Below are positions 34,895 to 47,345 of a DNA stretch of 64,000 nt, in pieces. Below the pieces are notes generated by a model. It made no database searches. It had not been told where the DNA came from and saw only the letters and a program-made list of their open reading frames with translations. Within the stretch, counting starts at the first letter, position 1; each line of letters begins with the position of its first letter. A program made the translations under genes and the position numbers. The stretch is from Plantago major (lineage: Eukaryota; Streptophyta; Magnoliopsida; Lamiales; Plantaginaceae): the NCBI GenBank assembly GCA_026545765.1, contig JAIFAC010000333.1, forward strand, positions 1 to 64,000. Reading direction: 5' to 3'.

Positions 34895-36438
34895 CTAACT
34901 TATCGATACATTCTTAAAATAGTAAGCTTTGGAACCCTTTGGAAACATATCAACTCCCAGTTTAATATACCCACCAAAACCCCATTTATCCCCGCACCAA
35001 GAATTGATTGCAAGGTAAAACTTTCTGTTGGTATCGGGATCAGTTCCATAACCTATTATCAATAAGGCATGCTCAGAAACTTCAGTTCTTAATGGTCCTT
35101 GTCGGGAAGGTCCTTTTTTCTGTGTCGCAGATTTTCCTTTCGAAACTCTTGAGAGTATCGGGTACACTTTCTGAGAAAACATTTAAAAAAAAAACAAATT
35201 ACCAAGCTACAATTTATAGAAATTTGATTTGGGTCAAAGAAATACACAACTAGTGTGTAACTAACACAAAACTCAAGTGGCAATTATTAAAACCGGTGAA
35301 GGAAAATTGCTTATCGTAGCATCAATTTGGAATAGTTTAGGCAAAAAAAGGTTTCGAAATAAGAAAGCAAACATGCTTGCAACTACTCTAAGAAGAGAAA
35401 GAAGTAACCATGGGCAAATTTAAGTAAACACAGAATCAGTAAATGTATAAAAACATCTCCAAACTTTTGAGGTGCACAACTTCCAAACAAACTAATGAAT
35501 CTTAGACAGTAAATTAGTTATCCTAGTTTTTCATAATAAAAGAGATCACTTCTGAAATTAGAAAACAGCAAAGAAATCAATTCTGAAAAAGAGATACTTC
35601 TAAAACAGATCACTTCTGAAAAAGAGATCATGGGGAGCATAACTAATTGAACAGATCGCTGATCTGCAACAATGTGTTTCTGTTGCTAATAAGTGTTCGA
35701 ATCCTAATTAGATATATACTCGCTCAAAATGTTCAGATTTCAGCTCTTTATGGGGTAAATGGTCTTCTGCAGCGATGCAGAAAGTTAGTTTAATTGAAAC
35801 AGAAGATCAACCAAATTGTAACATAGAATTAATTAGCAAGGCTAGGAGAAATGCAAAGAGCTGTCAAAGTATCAGGTGTTCAATAGCAGTTTTTTTTGGA
35901 AAAAAAAATTAATTGAAGCCATAATCATACTTCAAAGGGAAGCCACAATCATACTTAAAAGGTACTATATATTATTACCTGCGTCAACTCTTCTCCCATG
36001 AAGTTGTTCAAGTCAGTTGTGCTCTCCAATGTAATTGCCACAGGTGTGGTCTTGATCAAAATTTTCATTTTCTCGAAATCTGTCAAGTTCTCAGTTTCGA
36101 GTTGATCATCCAACACACTAGCTCTACTAGTGTCATCAGGTATGTAGTCCTCTTGTCCTTTGAATCCTCTTTGACCTCTCTGTCTGAGTCGAAGGGTTTT
36201 CATCGCAGTCTCGATCCCGACAATTCCCCTTTCGAGCTTGAAACCGATAAATCTGTTCCTCAACAATCCCTTTTGAGGTTTTCAAATATTTGAAAACCTC
36301 CTCAAAACTTGAAGGACAGCAACCATTTCCATCCTGTGTTTTGCACTTGTGATGCATGCAATCGATAAGTTGCTGAGAAGAATAGTAGCGGAGGACACCA
36401 TGTTCCTTTGCCACAACGGCACCCAAAAGGGCCACCAT
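34895..36438 (-). pseudogene. Papain-type (C1A) cysteine protease remnant
   Basis: From 36438 downward: VVAKEHGVLRYYSSQQLIDC resembles the papain stretch after the active-site Cys that ends in QQLVDC. The reading then changes frame in a basic region near 36200 and gives KGQEDYIPDD and MKILIKTTPVAITLESTTDL, similar to the papain linker before the His region. After a probable intron (about 35975-35185) come EHALLIIGYGTDPDTNRKFY, with the catalytic His, and LAINSWCGDKWGFGGYIKLG, with the catalytic Asn; stop at 34895. The usual CWAFA segment with the nucleophilic Cys is not visible upstream of 36438. It could be a pseudogene or an inactive protease-like protein. Intron DNA at 35250-35550 recurs at 53.24-53.55 kb. 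Confidence 0.65.
35248..35545. repeat. Duplicated non-coding block, copy 1
   Basis: Shares long stretches with 53238-53540, for example GAAAATTGCTTATCGTAGCA, ATGCTTGCAACTACTCTAAG and CCAAACAAACTAATGAATCTT-type words in the same order. Confidence 0.85.
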
Positions 36439-36740
36439 AACCTGATGTACACAAGTATCTGAAAAAAAATATAAACATAAAAACTAAATTAGATACTTAA
36501 CGAATATATAAACCTTGTGCATAATGCAAATGAACATATGAATAAATGAATATCTCAAATGTGAATGACATTAAAACAATATATATCCACTAAACATATG
36601 AATAAATAATCACTGATCCAATAAAGTAAACAGTAAACATATAATTATCTAGTAAAGTAAACAGTAAACACATGCTTAAATATTGCTTAATCGTTTACAT
36701 ATATTTTTTTGTCTATTCCACACCGGTTTCACTAGTAAAA

Positions 36741-36850
36741 AACGGGTGTCGAACATGTTTTGGGTTTTCTTCAAATTGGCGGAGATACGCCCTGTCATCA
36801 AGCTGTTCAGACGACATACCTGTAGAGAAAAGGATGTTATATAGACAAAA
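36741..36850 (-). other. Possible small coding exon upstream of the protease remnant
   Basis: After an acceptor-like TTTTCTCTACAG the minus strand opens with ATG and reads SSEQLDDRAYLRQFEENPKH then VRHPFFTSETGVE and a stop. The peptide could be the N-terminal part of the protease gene or an unrelated small exon. I do not recognise it. Confidence 0.3.
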
Positions 36851-37074
36851 TTAAACAAATCCATATCAGACAAAGATACCTATCAGGGTAACTAAAAAAG
36901 ATCCCTATCAATCAATGTATATGTATCTATAGAGAATGTATATGTACAAGTAAACAGCAAATCACTTAATCCAGCATCCCAATCATTCTTGCACCAATTT
37001 CTACAATGAAAATTCTACAGAACAATCCAGTACTGAACTATGCATATTTCTTTCTTTCTAACAAATTGCATTTG

Positions 37075-38020
37075 CACAGAAGATATAAAAAGAGGCAATA
37101 TAATCAATACCTACTTTAATCACATTCGGCAGATTAAATGTTTGATTTGGGTCATGCAAGTGGTATGTGTTCACAACCTGACTTGCAGACAAGGTAAAAG
37201 ATATAAAAAGATGCACTATACTCAAAACCTATCACATTCAGCAGACTAAATGTTCGATCTGGGTCAGAAAGCATATGGAAGGGGTCTGTGTTCACAACCT
37301 GATTTGCAGAGAAGGTAAAAGATATAATAAGATACACTATACTCAAAACCTACTTTGATTACATTCGGCATATTAAATGTTCGATTTGGGTCAGAAAGCA
37401 TATGGAAAGGGTATGTGTTCAAAACCTATTTGCAGAGAAGGTAAAAGATATAAAAAGATACAGTAAACTCAAAACCTACTTTAATTACATTCGGCATATT
37501 AAATGTTCAATTTGGGTCAGAGATCAATTCGGGTAAGAAAGCATATGGAAGGGGTATGTGTTCACAACCTGATATGCAGAGAAGGTAAATGATATAAAAA
37601 GATACACTACACTCAAAACCTACTTTAATCACATTCGGCAGATTAAATGTTCGATTTGGGTCAGAAAGCATATGGAAGGGGTATGTGTTCACAACCTGAT
37701 TAGCAGAGAAGTTCAAAGATATAAAAAGATACACTATACTCAAAACCTACTTTAATCACATTCGGCATATTAAATGTTCAATTTGAGACAGAGATCACTT
37801 CGGGTCAAAAAGCTTATGGAAGCCTGATTTGCAGAGAAGTTAAAAGATATAAAAAGATACACTATACTCAACACCTACTTTAATCACATTCGGCAGATTA
37901 AATGTTCGATTTGGGTCAGAAAGCATATGGAAGGGGAATGTGTTCACAACCTGATTTGCAGAGAAGTTAAAAGATACAAAAGATACACTATACCCAAAAC
38001 CTACTTTAATCACATTTTGA
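37075..38020. repeat. Tandem array, about 127-bp unit, about eight copies
   Basis: The landmark CACATTCGGCA recurs at about 37121, 37233, 37360, 37486, 37630, 37757, 37885 and 38011. Each unit also carries AAGATATAAAAAGAT, AATGTTCGATTTGGGTCAG, GGGTATGTGTTCACAACCTG and TTTGCAGAGAAGGT. Unit lengths vary from about 112 to 144. No spacers and no coding function. Confidence 0.93.
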
Positions 38021-38284
38021 AGGTAAAAGACATGTTTACTTACCAGTACAACGGCGGCGCTAGGGTTTTGAAGAGGAACTGAAAGGTTTCGTGGGCAGTA
38101 GAGTGGAGACGGAGGCAAAGTGAAATGAATGTTGAAAATTGAATTCACCTACTACTAACAAGAGAATGGCAAGGGTTTTTAGTTTAGACCTAGACCCATA
38201 TGGACCCGGAACAGACCCGTAAATATATTTCCAGGGTATGGGTGCGGGTCTAAAGTCCGGACCATTTTGGCAGAGGAAAAATAA

Positions 38285-39156
38285 AAAAATGAATAATAAA
38301 CATATTGAAATCAATATAGGTACAGATCTTTTCTGGTACTTTGCAACCTTGCAACCTGATTTAGTTGATGTTTAATGAAATAAATTGAATTATAAAAAAA
38401 TGAATAATAAACATATATTGAAATCGATATAGGTACAGATCTGACATAACAATTTTAGTTTCTGGTACTTTGCAACCTTGTAACCTGATTTAGTTTATGT
38501 TTAATGAAATAAATTGAAATATAACAAAAAGAAAAATAATAAACATATACTGAAATCAATAGATACAGATCTGACATAACAATTTTAGGTTCTGGTACTT
38601 TGCAAACTTGCGACCTGATTTAGTTGATGTTTAATGAAATAAATTGAAATATAAAAAAATGAATAATAAACATATATTGAAATCAATATAGGTACAGATC
38701 TGACATAACAATTTTAGTTTCTGATACTTTGCAACCTTGCAAAGTGATTTAGTTGATGGTTAATGAAATAAATTGAAATATAAAAAAATGAATAATAAAC
38801 ATATATTGAGATCAATATAGGTACAGATCTGACATAACAATTTTAGTTTCTGGTACTTTGCAATCTTGTAACCTGATTTAGTTTAATGTTTAATGAAATA
38901 AATTGAAATATAACAAAAATGAATAATAAACATATATTAAAATCAATACAGGTACAGATCTGACATAACAATTTTAGTTACTGATACTTTGCAACCTTGC
39001 AAAGTGATTTAGTTGATGGTTAATGAAATAAATTGAAATATAAAAAAAAATGAATAATAAACATATATTGAGATCAATATAGGTACAGATCTGACATAAC
39101 AATTTTAGTTTCTGGTACTTTGCAACCTTGCAACCTGAAATAAATTGAAACATAAA
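38285..39156. repeat. Tandem array, about 130-bp unit, seven copies
   Basis: GAATAATAAACATAT recurs at about 38291, 38402, 38532, 38661, 38790, 38921 and 39052. Every unit continues with GGTACAGATCTGACATAAC, CTTTGCAACCTTG and AATGAAATAAATTGAAATAT. It lies 265 bases after the 127-bp array but is a different sequence. Confidence 0.93.
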
Positions 39157-39918
39157 AAAAAACTTGGAGAACTTATTGGAAAGTCACTATCCGGGACAAT
39201 AGACGGCCACCAGGGTAAATTTCTTTATGAATTATACAGATCGGTCGAGATCGGAGATCGGTGTTGATTCTTGTTAAGATCTTTGTTATATTTTGGTCCA
39301 ATTCAATCACATATATGAATTGGATCAACATATAATAAAGAAATATAACAAACACTGAAGCAGCAACCATCTAATTCAGTTTGAGCTAATAAGGTATTTT
39401 AGGCTGAATTATATTTATGGAAGAAGGTAGGATGGTTTCTTTGAAGAAAAAGAATATCGAGCGTGTATGAAGAAAAAGAAGATCTGAGAGCTTCTGAATG
39501 ATGATGTGGTAAGATTTGTGTACTTACTGCAGCAACAAGTACACCTATATATATGTGCAATCCAGTGTCTCTTTCTAGGGTTTTCTGACTCTGCAGCCCA
39601 ACTCGTGGTGGACTGGCCTTTTTTTTGGGGGTTAATTGGGCTTTCGTCCAAGACACACTTACACGTAAAAGGAAATTTTGGTATTTGGATCTTGTCCAAT
39701 ACATGCACTTAAAACGGAAATTTTGGTATTTGAACTGGCCGTTTCGCAAACTTGACGGGCAGCACAGCTAATATAAATTTTTTAATAGTTATAGACTTAT
39801 AGTACATAGAAAGTATGAATAAGTAGTACTCCTCTCCTCCATTTAAAAAATAACTTACAATTTAAATTGGTACAAGTTTTAGGATAAATGAGGAAAAAGT
39901 AGTTTATATTGGTATTGA
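39157..39918. other. Intergenic spacer
   Basis: Non-coding. A fragment near 39829-39918 starting TACTCCTCTCCTCCATT looks like one end of a Stowaway-type MITE. The AAATTTTGGTATTTG word occurs twice (39673 and 39718) around a short duplication. Confidence 0.45.
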
Positions 39919-40929
39919 TGTGGGGTAAAAATGTATAAGTCGCTAGTTAGTTCGTCGACGCCCTAAATGGATATAGTTTTTGCTCGAACAATGATATTAG
40001 TTAGCGGAAGTCTAATAGTCATCGTTCAAGTCGTTTTACTTTGATTAAATTCGTGACTTCAAGGTCGGAAAGCAAAGTGCGAGTGGTCGTAAAGTGTGCG
40101 GGCTAAAATGTGGACCGAGGTCGAGTCCGTCGGGTCCTCTCGTTATGCCTATCGGTCCCCTGGTGTCCGTCGCTGATCCGTGACAAGAAAATAAGGGTTA
40201 GACCTTTTTATGGGCTTGCCTAGGACAACTCGGTACTTAGATTCAACTAGTTAATAAGTCGGTCAACTTTTCAATCTAGGACTTAAAAACTTCGATAGTA
40301 GATTTTCGGAAGTAGTTGTTTATCGTTTATGAGGAGTAGAGTAGGAAATGTTTGTTATCATCCTCTCTTGGATGAGTGCCAAGTGTACGGTCCGGATTCG
40401 TCCATGCTAGAAGTTGGGCTCATGGGCCCTTAATGGACTTGGCTCATTTAAGTAGGCTTGATCAGATCAGAATTAGCGTCAAGATTAGAGGCTCATTGAT
40501 TTGGTGTAGTCGGACCTTTAACTTTGGTGAGGTCGAACTACCTTGATAGCATTGTCCCGATATGATTAAGTCTTCTTAGTTCGTGAGTAGGACTTAAAGG
40601 TACATATCATAAGTCCCCCCCCCCCCCAATTTCCAGGTATCTTAGTAAAAAGATAGTTGTGAAACTTTTCGAGTTGGAGTCCGACATATCTCAATTCCGG
40701 TGGTCATGATCTTGTCAAAATGGGCTTCTTGTTCTCGGCCTATTTCATGTCCCCCATTTTTGTTCTCAGGCCCGAGTCCAAGCCCATAAATGGGTTTTGT
40801 CGCCACGCTGCTACCATCCGATTGGTTCTTGTGGACTATACATACGCATCTTCTTCGCCCCTTAGTTCTCTTATTTCTTTGTTTCGTTCCGCTTGAGATA
40901 TGGGCACGCTTTAGACGAGACCGAGACTC

Positions 40930-41250
40930 GGCAAAGTGAGGTTCGAGATAATTTATTTGTGTCAAACTTTTTCGATCCGATTTTTGTATCAAACATCTTG
41001 TACCGACACAAAATAATTTCGACGCTCTCGTTTTACTCTTGTTTTCCTCGTCTGTACCGACACAAAATAATTTCGATGCTCTCGTTTATTCATCCGTCTT
41101 CCTCGTCTGTACCGACACAAAATAAATTCGACGCTCTCGTCTCGGCAAAGTGAGGTTCGAGATAATTTATTTGTGTCAAACTTTTTCGATCCAATTTTTG
41201 TGTCAAACTTTCTTTACCGACACAAAATAATTTTGACACTCTCGTTTATT
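40930..41250. repeat. Short internal repeats of the LTR-like stretch
   Basis: ACCGACACAAAATAATTTCG recurs at about 41001, 41055, 41110 and 41215, spaced mostly about 55 bases; GGCAAAGTGAGGTTCGAGAT occurs at 40930 and 41143. A promoter-region repeat inside an LTR is a reasonable reading. Confidence 0.75.
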
Positions 41251-41751
41251 CATCCATCTTCCTCGTCCTCCGAGTTTCTAAATATCTTAGTAAAATGATA
41301 ATTGTGAAATTTTGCGATTGAACCATATTCTCGATTCGTCATTTATACCGGTCGCTCAAGTCTTGATGTATGGGCTAGAGCTTTCGGCCCATGGGCCCGA
41401 CGGCCCATTTTACTTCTATATAAATGGGTTTTTACCCTACATTTACTTCTAATTTTTTCACCCAGCCATAGAAAAGAACCGAGACGATAGAAAAGAACCA
41501 AGGATCGAGATTGAAAGAAGAAAGAGCAGACCGACATTAAAAGAACGGAGAGCAGACCGAGAAGAAGCGAACAGAGAAGATAAGAGAAGCAGACCGACGG
41601 AAGAAGAGAAGACCAACATTAAAAGGATTTAGAGCGTACTCAAGAAGAAGCTTAATGCACCGGAAGAAGGGATACCAATTTGGACCGAGAGAAGCTTCTG
41701 ATCGATACTATTCCGAGTTATTGTTCATTCCTTCTTCTTCTTTTTTTACCT

Positions 41752-41930
41752 GTATGCTCCATCTTGCTCTTTAAACCTGACTTTTATATTATTATCGTAT
41801 TTCTCTTGAACCTCTTCTTATGGCAACTGAGAACTACTCTGTATGCTCCATCTTACTCTTTAAACCTGTTTTTATATTATCATCGTTTTTATCTTGAACC
41901 ATATTTTCTTCTGCCAACTGAGAACTTTTT
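41752..41930. repeat. Two-copy tandem duplication, about 92-bp unit
   Basis: CTGTATGCTCCATCTTGCTC with TTTAAACCTG, TTATATTAT, ATCTTGAACC and CAACTGAGAAC occur twice in a row. Part of the Tat-like remnant. Confidence 0.75.
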
Positions 41931-42420
41931 TTTTTTTTAACAACAGTAGACGCACCTTCATACGCAATGCCTCGAGAAGATGAAACGATCTTCCTGTTCC
42001 AATAGAAAAATATTGTTATGTTGTCACTTGCCATTCTTACGTGCGTCTGATTCACTTTCAGGTTTTAGCCGGATTTGGACCAAGGTTTGATTATTGGAGG
42101 CTGCTGTTCGACTTTAGACTTCCGAGATTCAAGGCTGCCATCATTGCGAATTCGAGGAGGAGAGGAGGAGAAAACCGAGAGTTGATCCATTCCGAGATTC
42201 GAGGTAGACCGAGTTTTGAAGGCGGCCGTCGTTGGGTGATTCCGGGACGGGACCGATATTGGGAGAGACCGAGGTTTGAGAGAGACCTAGATTGGAGGCC
42301 GAGATCCCGTGATTTCGATCGTTTTCGAGATTCAAGTTGGAAGGCAGATTGTGGAAGTAAGCTTCTTGTTCTGCCTTTTCATTTATTCCATCGGTATGCT
42401 TCATGGTTGCTCAGTCTTTG

Positions 42421-42577
42421 TGGTTGATCGGTCTTTTGTTGATATTTATCTATCTTGAACTTGCTTGGTGGATCGGTCTTTTGTTGATGATTTTATCTAT
42501 CTTGAACTTGCTTGGTGGATCGGTCTATTGTTGATATTTTTATCTATCTCGGACATTCTTGGTGGATCGGTCTATTT
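42421..42577. repeat. Short tandem repeat, about 50-bp unit, three to four copies
   Basis: GGTGGATCGGTCTTTTGTTG followed by ATTTTATCTATCTTGAACTT recurs at about 42422, 42467, 42518 and 42559. It lies inside the Tat-like remnant. Confidence 0.85.
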
Positions 42578-42841
42578 TGCCTCGTTGTTCCGAACTTTGC
42601 ATTTCTTGAGTTTGCTCGTCAAAAATGTTCTCCACTTCTTCTACTTTAATTGGTATCCAGTACGGGTGAAATTTTTTAACTTGGGTGAATTCCTTTGTCT
42701 TGTATGTAGATTCCTGCTCGGATCCAAAAATTAAAAGAAAACATGTCCTGGGTGAGTAACGATCTTGGTGAGGTTTACTTGGACGGGAAGAGGTTCGCCG
42801 CGACAAGATGGTAGTTCGACGATTCGCACTAATCGTCTGAT

Positions 42842-45800
42842 ATGGATGAGTCTGGCAAGCTGGTAACCCGTAGGTCTCTTCATCAAGTGGGTACTAGGAG
42901 TTTGGTCCGTCTATCTCATTCCCGTGTTGTTAGGTCCGAGGTATTTCCTCCTCGTCAGGTGGAACTTCCACCTATGTATGCTGCATCTTTGGGTTATGGT
43001 TATAGGGTCCCTGTTTTTGAGCCGATGCCCTTATCATCCTTTCCGATGGCGGATCCCGAGGTTGTTGAGTCTTCCGGGACTCTTCCTTATAACCGAGTCT
43101 TAGAGATAGATGATCATGTTGAGATCGTCCCGATAAGAGAGCTCGCGTCTCCTTCGTCTTTTGACTCCAATCCGCCCCTAGGAATCCGAGCTTGATTTAT
43201 GGAACTCGGACGGTTTTATCATCCCCCGAGCCTGAGGACGTCGCGGTGAGTGATCCTTCTAGTTATGGCTCTTCGTCTTCTTCGTCCGGAGATAGTGATG
43301 GAAGTTCGTCTGAGGGAGATTCTGGTGAGGATGGGAGTGCTCCGAATGATGGGGCGGATCCGAGTGAGGGGGCGAGTGGTGGTAATAGAGGTGAGTCGGA
43401 GGATGATGTTGACATCACGGGTTCCGAGGGTGAGGATTCGGATCGAGGGAGTGATGTTCCGGTGTCCGAGAATCCCGAGCGCACCATTGTTGTTGCTCCT
43501 GATGCTTCGAGGTCCATAGTTCGTAGGAATAAAAGGAATCCCATTAAGACGGCAATTGAGTATAAGACGACCCGTGTTGATCCCATTGGCGATTTGAGGG
43601 CTGATGCCGAGGCCAATGAGGATCAAATCATTCCTACTTGTTCGACGACTCTTTCTGTGTCGATCATCTCTAGACTTTGTCGCCATTTTGAGATCCCAGA
43701 TGATTATGAGGTTAAGATCCCTTCGTCGACTCAAACTATGTACAACCCACCCGCGGGTTATATGGCATTTCACGTCCGAGCTTTCAAGTGTGGGTGGAGG
43801 CTCCCGATGATACCCGAGATAGAGAAGTTGTTTAGGGAGACGGGTTTGTGTCCTACACAGATTCTTCATAATGCTTTAGGCACCATCATGTGTTTTGGAG
43901 TGATCTTAGCTTTGAAGGGGGAGGCTTTATCGTATCAAAAGTTTCTAGCGGCTTTCAACATAGCCCTTAGTCCTGGGACGGCATTCTTAAGCTCGACGAG
44001 GTTATAAATTCCTAGATGGGTATGAGTCATCACATTCTTCCAAGTGGTGGCCGAAGTATTTTTATGTCAAACATCCTTCCGTGATTGAAATTACCTAGCT
44101 ACTTTCAGAGAAAGAATTTCCACCACCAAACATAGGAGAGTGCCCGCTGGTTAGAATCACTTAGCCGATTGTCATGGAGTCCGAGGGGGAAGACCTACTT
44201 TCCGCCATAGGGACGAGGGGTGCATCACTTTATATCATGATACCGATCCTGACTTCTTTTAGAGAAGGCCTCCGTTGGTTGTCAAAAGATCCGACACTTT
44301 ATTATCCGTATGGTTTGGTTGTGCAACCTCACTTGTGGTTGGCCGGATTGACTAGTGTGACGGTCTATTGTAACGACATTTCCAATTTGCGTGAGTAGAT
44401 CACATGCTTGGTAGAATGTCTTTTTATTCTCGACTTTTGTTCTGATGTTATTTTCTCGCAGGTTACTGGATCATGGAGTCCGCCACCAAATTGTTTGAGC
44501 AACGTAATGTCGAGAAGTTGGAGGCCCAAGAGAAGCTGAGGGCCGGCAAGGAGAAGAAGTACTCTCCGGGTCCGCAAAAGATCCCTACGATCGAGCCGAC
44601 GAATCATGCTTCTGTGCTTTAGTCGCCGGCCTCAGGTGGTTCCTTGGTCCTAGGTGGTTCCTCGGTCCCAGGTGGTTCATCAATCCCAGGTAATTCATCG
44701 ATCCTAATCCGCAGGTACCTCGATCTAAATTCTCAATTCTCTTCTTGTTCTTTTATTTTTATTGTGCCTTCTTTTTCTCAATTTGTTTTACCTAACGAAA
44801 GTTCGTTCTTCAGGAGTAAGTGAGTATTGTGGCTCGAAGTGAAGCTGATGCGGCCAAGAGAAAAGGGAATGCACCGGCGGATAAGGACAGGGCTCCTTCT
44901 AAGAGGATCCGAGTAGTGACGGGAGCCAATGTGAATGATACCACCGCGCTTCGTGGTATGTCTAGGGTCGACCTTGTGGGGAGCCTCAAGTCTTTGTCGG
45001 GACTTATCAAGAATCATGCCAATGTTGTAAGTAACTTCTTGTATATATTGCATTTTTCTTACTTGTCGCGCTTCATTTCTAATTTTTCAATCTTAATGAC
45101 CATCCTTGATTTGTAAGTAACTTCTTACTTCCTTCAGAGGTCACCGTCATCATGTCGCTTTCTGACTTAGAAGAGTCCGATACTACCCGACTGAAGGAGG
45201 AGATCGAGGCTTCGAATGCGAAGTTGGTTGCTCGTGAGGCCGAGATTGCCAAACTCAAGTCCGAGAGAGTCTTGTCGGATAAAAAGCTCGAAAAGGAGAA
45301 GATTTCTCATGGCAAGACTGAGAAAGCATTGTCCCTAATCACGTCCGCTCGGGCTAAGATGGTCGAGGCACTTCTCTCCGAAGCGAAGACCACTCGTACT
45401 GATGCCGTGAAAGATTTCCTTAAGTCTGACTCCTACTATTTCCTTAGTAAGATGCGAGAGGGCGACGTTAGGGGGGGCGCCTTTTTGATCAGGTGAGCCA
45501 TAAGGACGCGATTTTGAATGACTCCATTACGAGCCAAGATGCGAATCTCAAGATAATGGGGAATTGTGATGGGAGGCAGTCTTTGATCCAAAATTGAAGT
45601 CCCCCGACGCTCTTGCTCCGGATGAGTTTTGGTCCGTGGTTGCTCCCATGGCCGATTTTACCGTAGATGAATCTCCGGTCTACCCCTCTTGGTTACCCGA
45701 GGTCTTTTACGCCTCTAAGATCGGTGGCGGGCAATCCTCCAACTGTAATGCTAAATGGATGGATCTTCCGGGTCCCATTCTTGATCATGAGCCAGGTACG

Positions 45801-45863
45801 TTTTTGGAGGAGGTTGAAGGCAAGAAAGTTACTCGCCGCTTCTGGAAGAGGTTCGAGGTATAG
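42842..45863 (+). other. Antisense ORF region of the Tat-like remnant, plant 'putative gypsy type transposon' protein, fossil
   Basis: Open stretches on the plus strand give an acidic Ser/Glu/Gly-rich part (about 43200-43470), a conserved part with LCRHFEIPDDYEVKIPSS, YNPPAGYMAFHVRAFKCGW and FRETGLCPTQI (about 43670-43860), a part with FREGLRWLSKDPTLYYPYG (about 44250-44310), and a charged coiled coil (about 45152-45410). The conserved part resembles the Pfam family named putative gypsy type transposon (Transposase_28), found in plant repeats. It is strand-opposed to the integrase remnant, as expected of a Tat-lineage antisense ORF. As a fossil it is broken; no host gene is implied. Confidence 0.65.
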
Positions 45864-46439
45864 ACTTGATTCGATCCAAGGGTATGCCCTTGCGTATTTT
45901 TGTAGAGTGTCTGACTTATTTGAACAACTATTATGACTTTGGTGATATTTTGACTAGCTATCCCATTGGCTTGTGAGGGTTAAACTCGTACCAACATTTG
46001 ACACCTCTCATCGGTCATGCCTGAATCATCCCTCGTACTTTTGGGTTTTAATCAGAACTTTTGTCGATCCAGAGTGACCGATTTTAATGCAATAGACTTG
46101 GATTTTATTTTCGCCCATCTTGCATGTTTGTACGCATGTTTTTATTCTCATATCTTGTTGATTCGATACATACCTTAAGCTATCGTGATATTCAAACTTC
46201 ATGGTTTTATAGCTTCTATTCAAACGTTGAACGATGGCCCAAAAATCAAACAAATTGAATATTGGTCCGAGGCTTAGATCGGGTCGAGATTCGTCTCGTG
46301 GTGTCGGGTCCTCGATTGTTCTAAGACTCTTTAGGTCCCAGACCGGAGTTGCACTTTTCGCGTAAATTCATCAATGTCGGGTTCTTCCAATGCTCGTCTT
46401 CGATGCTTTTGGTCCGAGGATTTTAAGATAATTTTTGAG

Positions 46440-46670
46440 TCGAGCCGGTGATACCTTGGACACTTTGGGTCCGAGACAATCCGCACCTCAATCTTTGTTT
46501 CTTAGGAGTTTCTTTTCACACTTTGGGTCCGAGAAACTTTAAGATAATTTTGAGTCGAAGGCCAGTATACCTCTGACACTTCTGGGTCCGAGACAATCCA
46601 CATCTCAATCTTTGTTTCTTAGGAGTTTCTCTCCACACTTTGGGTCCGAGGAACTTTAAGATAATGTCCG
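46440..46670. repeat. Tandem repeat with ACTTTGGGTCCGAG words
   Basis: A compound unit of about 117 bases (CACTTTGGGTCCGAG, CTCAATCTTTGTTTCTTAGG, ACTTTAAGATAAT) occurs twice, between the antisense ORF region and the integrase remnant. Confidence 0.75.
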
Positions 46671-47345
46671 CCTTAGTGGCGCTGACGTTCTTCTTGCAAA
46701 TAGTTGATAGAAAACAAATGCTTTATTATAATCGAACGGTAGGATTACATGGTAGCCAAAAGATGATACATTTCAAAAGATCCTATTACAAATGATCTAG
46801 TGTAGTACTTCAGATTCTCATGCTCTGTACGCTGAGTGGTTTGTCATTCATACTTTCCAAAGCGTAGTTCCATCGACATTTGCCCTTGTGACTCAGGGAC
46901 CTTCCCATTGGGTTCGAAGTTTTTCGCTGGTTTTAGTATATCACCTTTCAGAAGACCAAGTCTCCAACTGGAGGTCCCTACTTTTCACATGTTTGTTGTA
47001 GGCCCTTGCCATGATAGCTTGGTATCATAAGGTTCGAGCTAGGGCGCATTCTTTTGGTCTCGAGCATGTTGAGGTCGTAATTTTTTGTCGGTTGTCCGAA
47101 GGAACGTACTAGGATCCGGAAGGTGTTGATTGAGATTTCGGATGGGATTACAGCTTCGGATCCATACACCAAACTGAAGGGAGTTTCCTGTGTGGCCGTT
47201 CTTGCCGTGGTACGATGAACCCATAAAACTCCTTCCTATTCATCGACCAAATCTTTCTTTGCGTCTCCCAGTCTCTTATGAAGATTGTCGACGATGGTAC
47301 GATTGGTTACTTCAGTTTGTCCGTTCTTGAGATACCCAACGGAAG

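Larger units (their letters stand above)
39919..47345 (-). mobile_element. Ty3/Gypsy remnant, Tat-lineage-like, broken, with antisense ORF region
   Basis: Read on the minus strand the order is: a stretch of integrase C-terminal half ([17 protein letters not shown], 46978-47310), a spacer with tandem repeats (46440-46670), a long region whose open frames run on the plus strand (42842-45863), a polypurine tract (complement at about 41730-41752) and an LTR-like stretch (about 39919-41729). Tat-lineage elements are known for an extra, often antisense, ORF between integrase and the 3' LTR. Only the 3' part of an element is present; it is broken, with several breaks, and older than the element at 23.75 kb. 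Outer limits are approximate. Confidence 0.6.

Noticed and set aside
37075-39156. CRISPR-like array
   Set aside because: The repeats are head-to-tail minisatellites of 127-130 bases without unique spacers, in a plant nuclear context.
40615-40627. Poly-C run as a functional signal
   Set aside because: A 13-base C homopolymer inside the LTR-like stretch; nothing around it suggests a role.
43219-43869. 216-codon minus-strand ORF
   Set aside because: It is the shadow of the plus-strand Ser/Glu-rich and conserved ORF of the Tat-like remnant. Its Arg/Ile-rich composition is typical of a reverse frame.
42842-45863. A novel host nuclear protein with acidic and coiled-coil parts
   Set aside because: The conserved part fits a plant retroelement protein family and the region lies between integrase and an LTR-like stretch.
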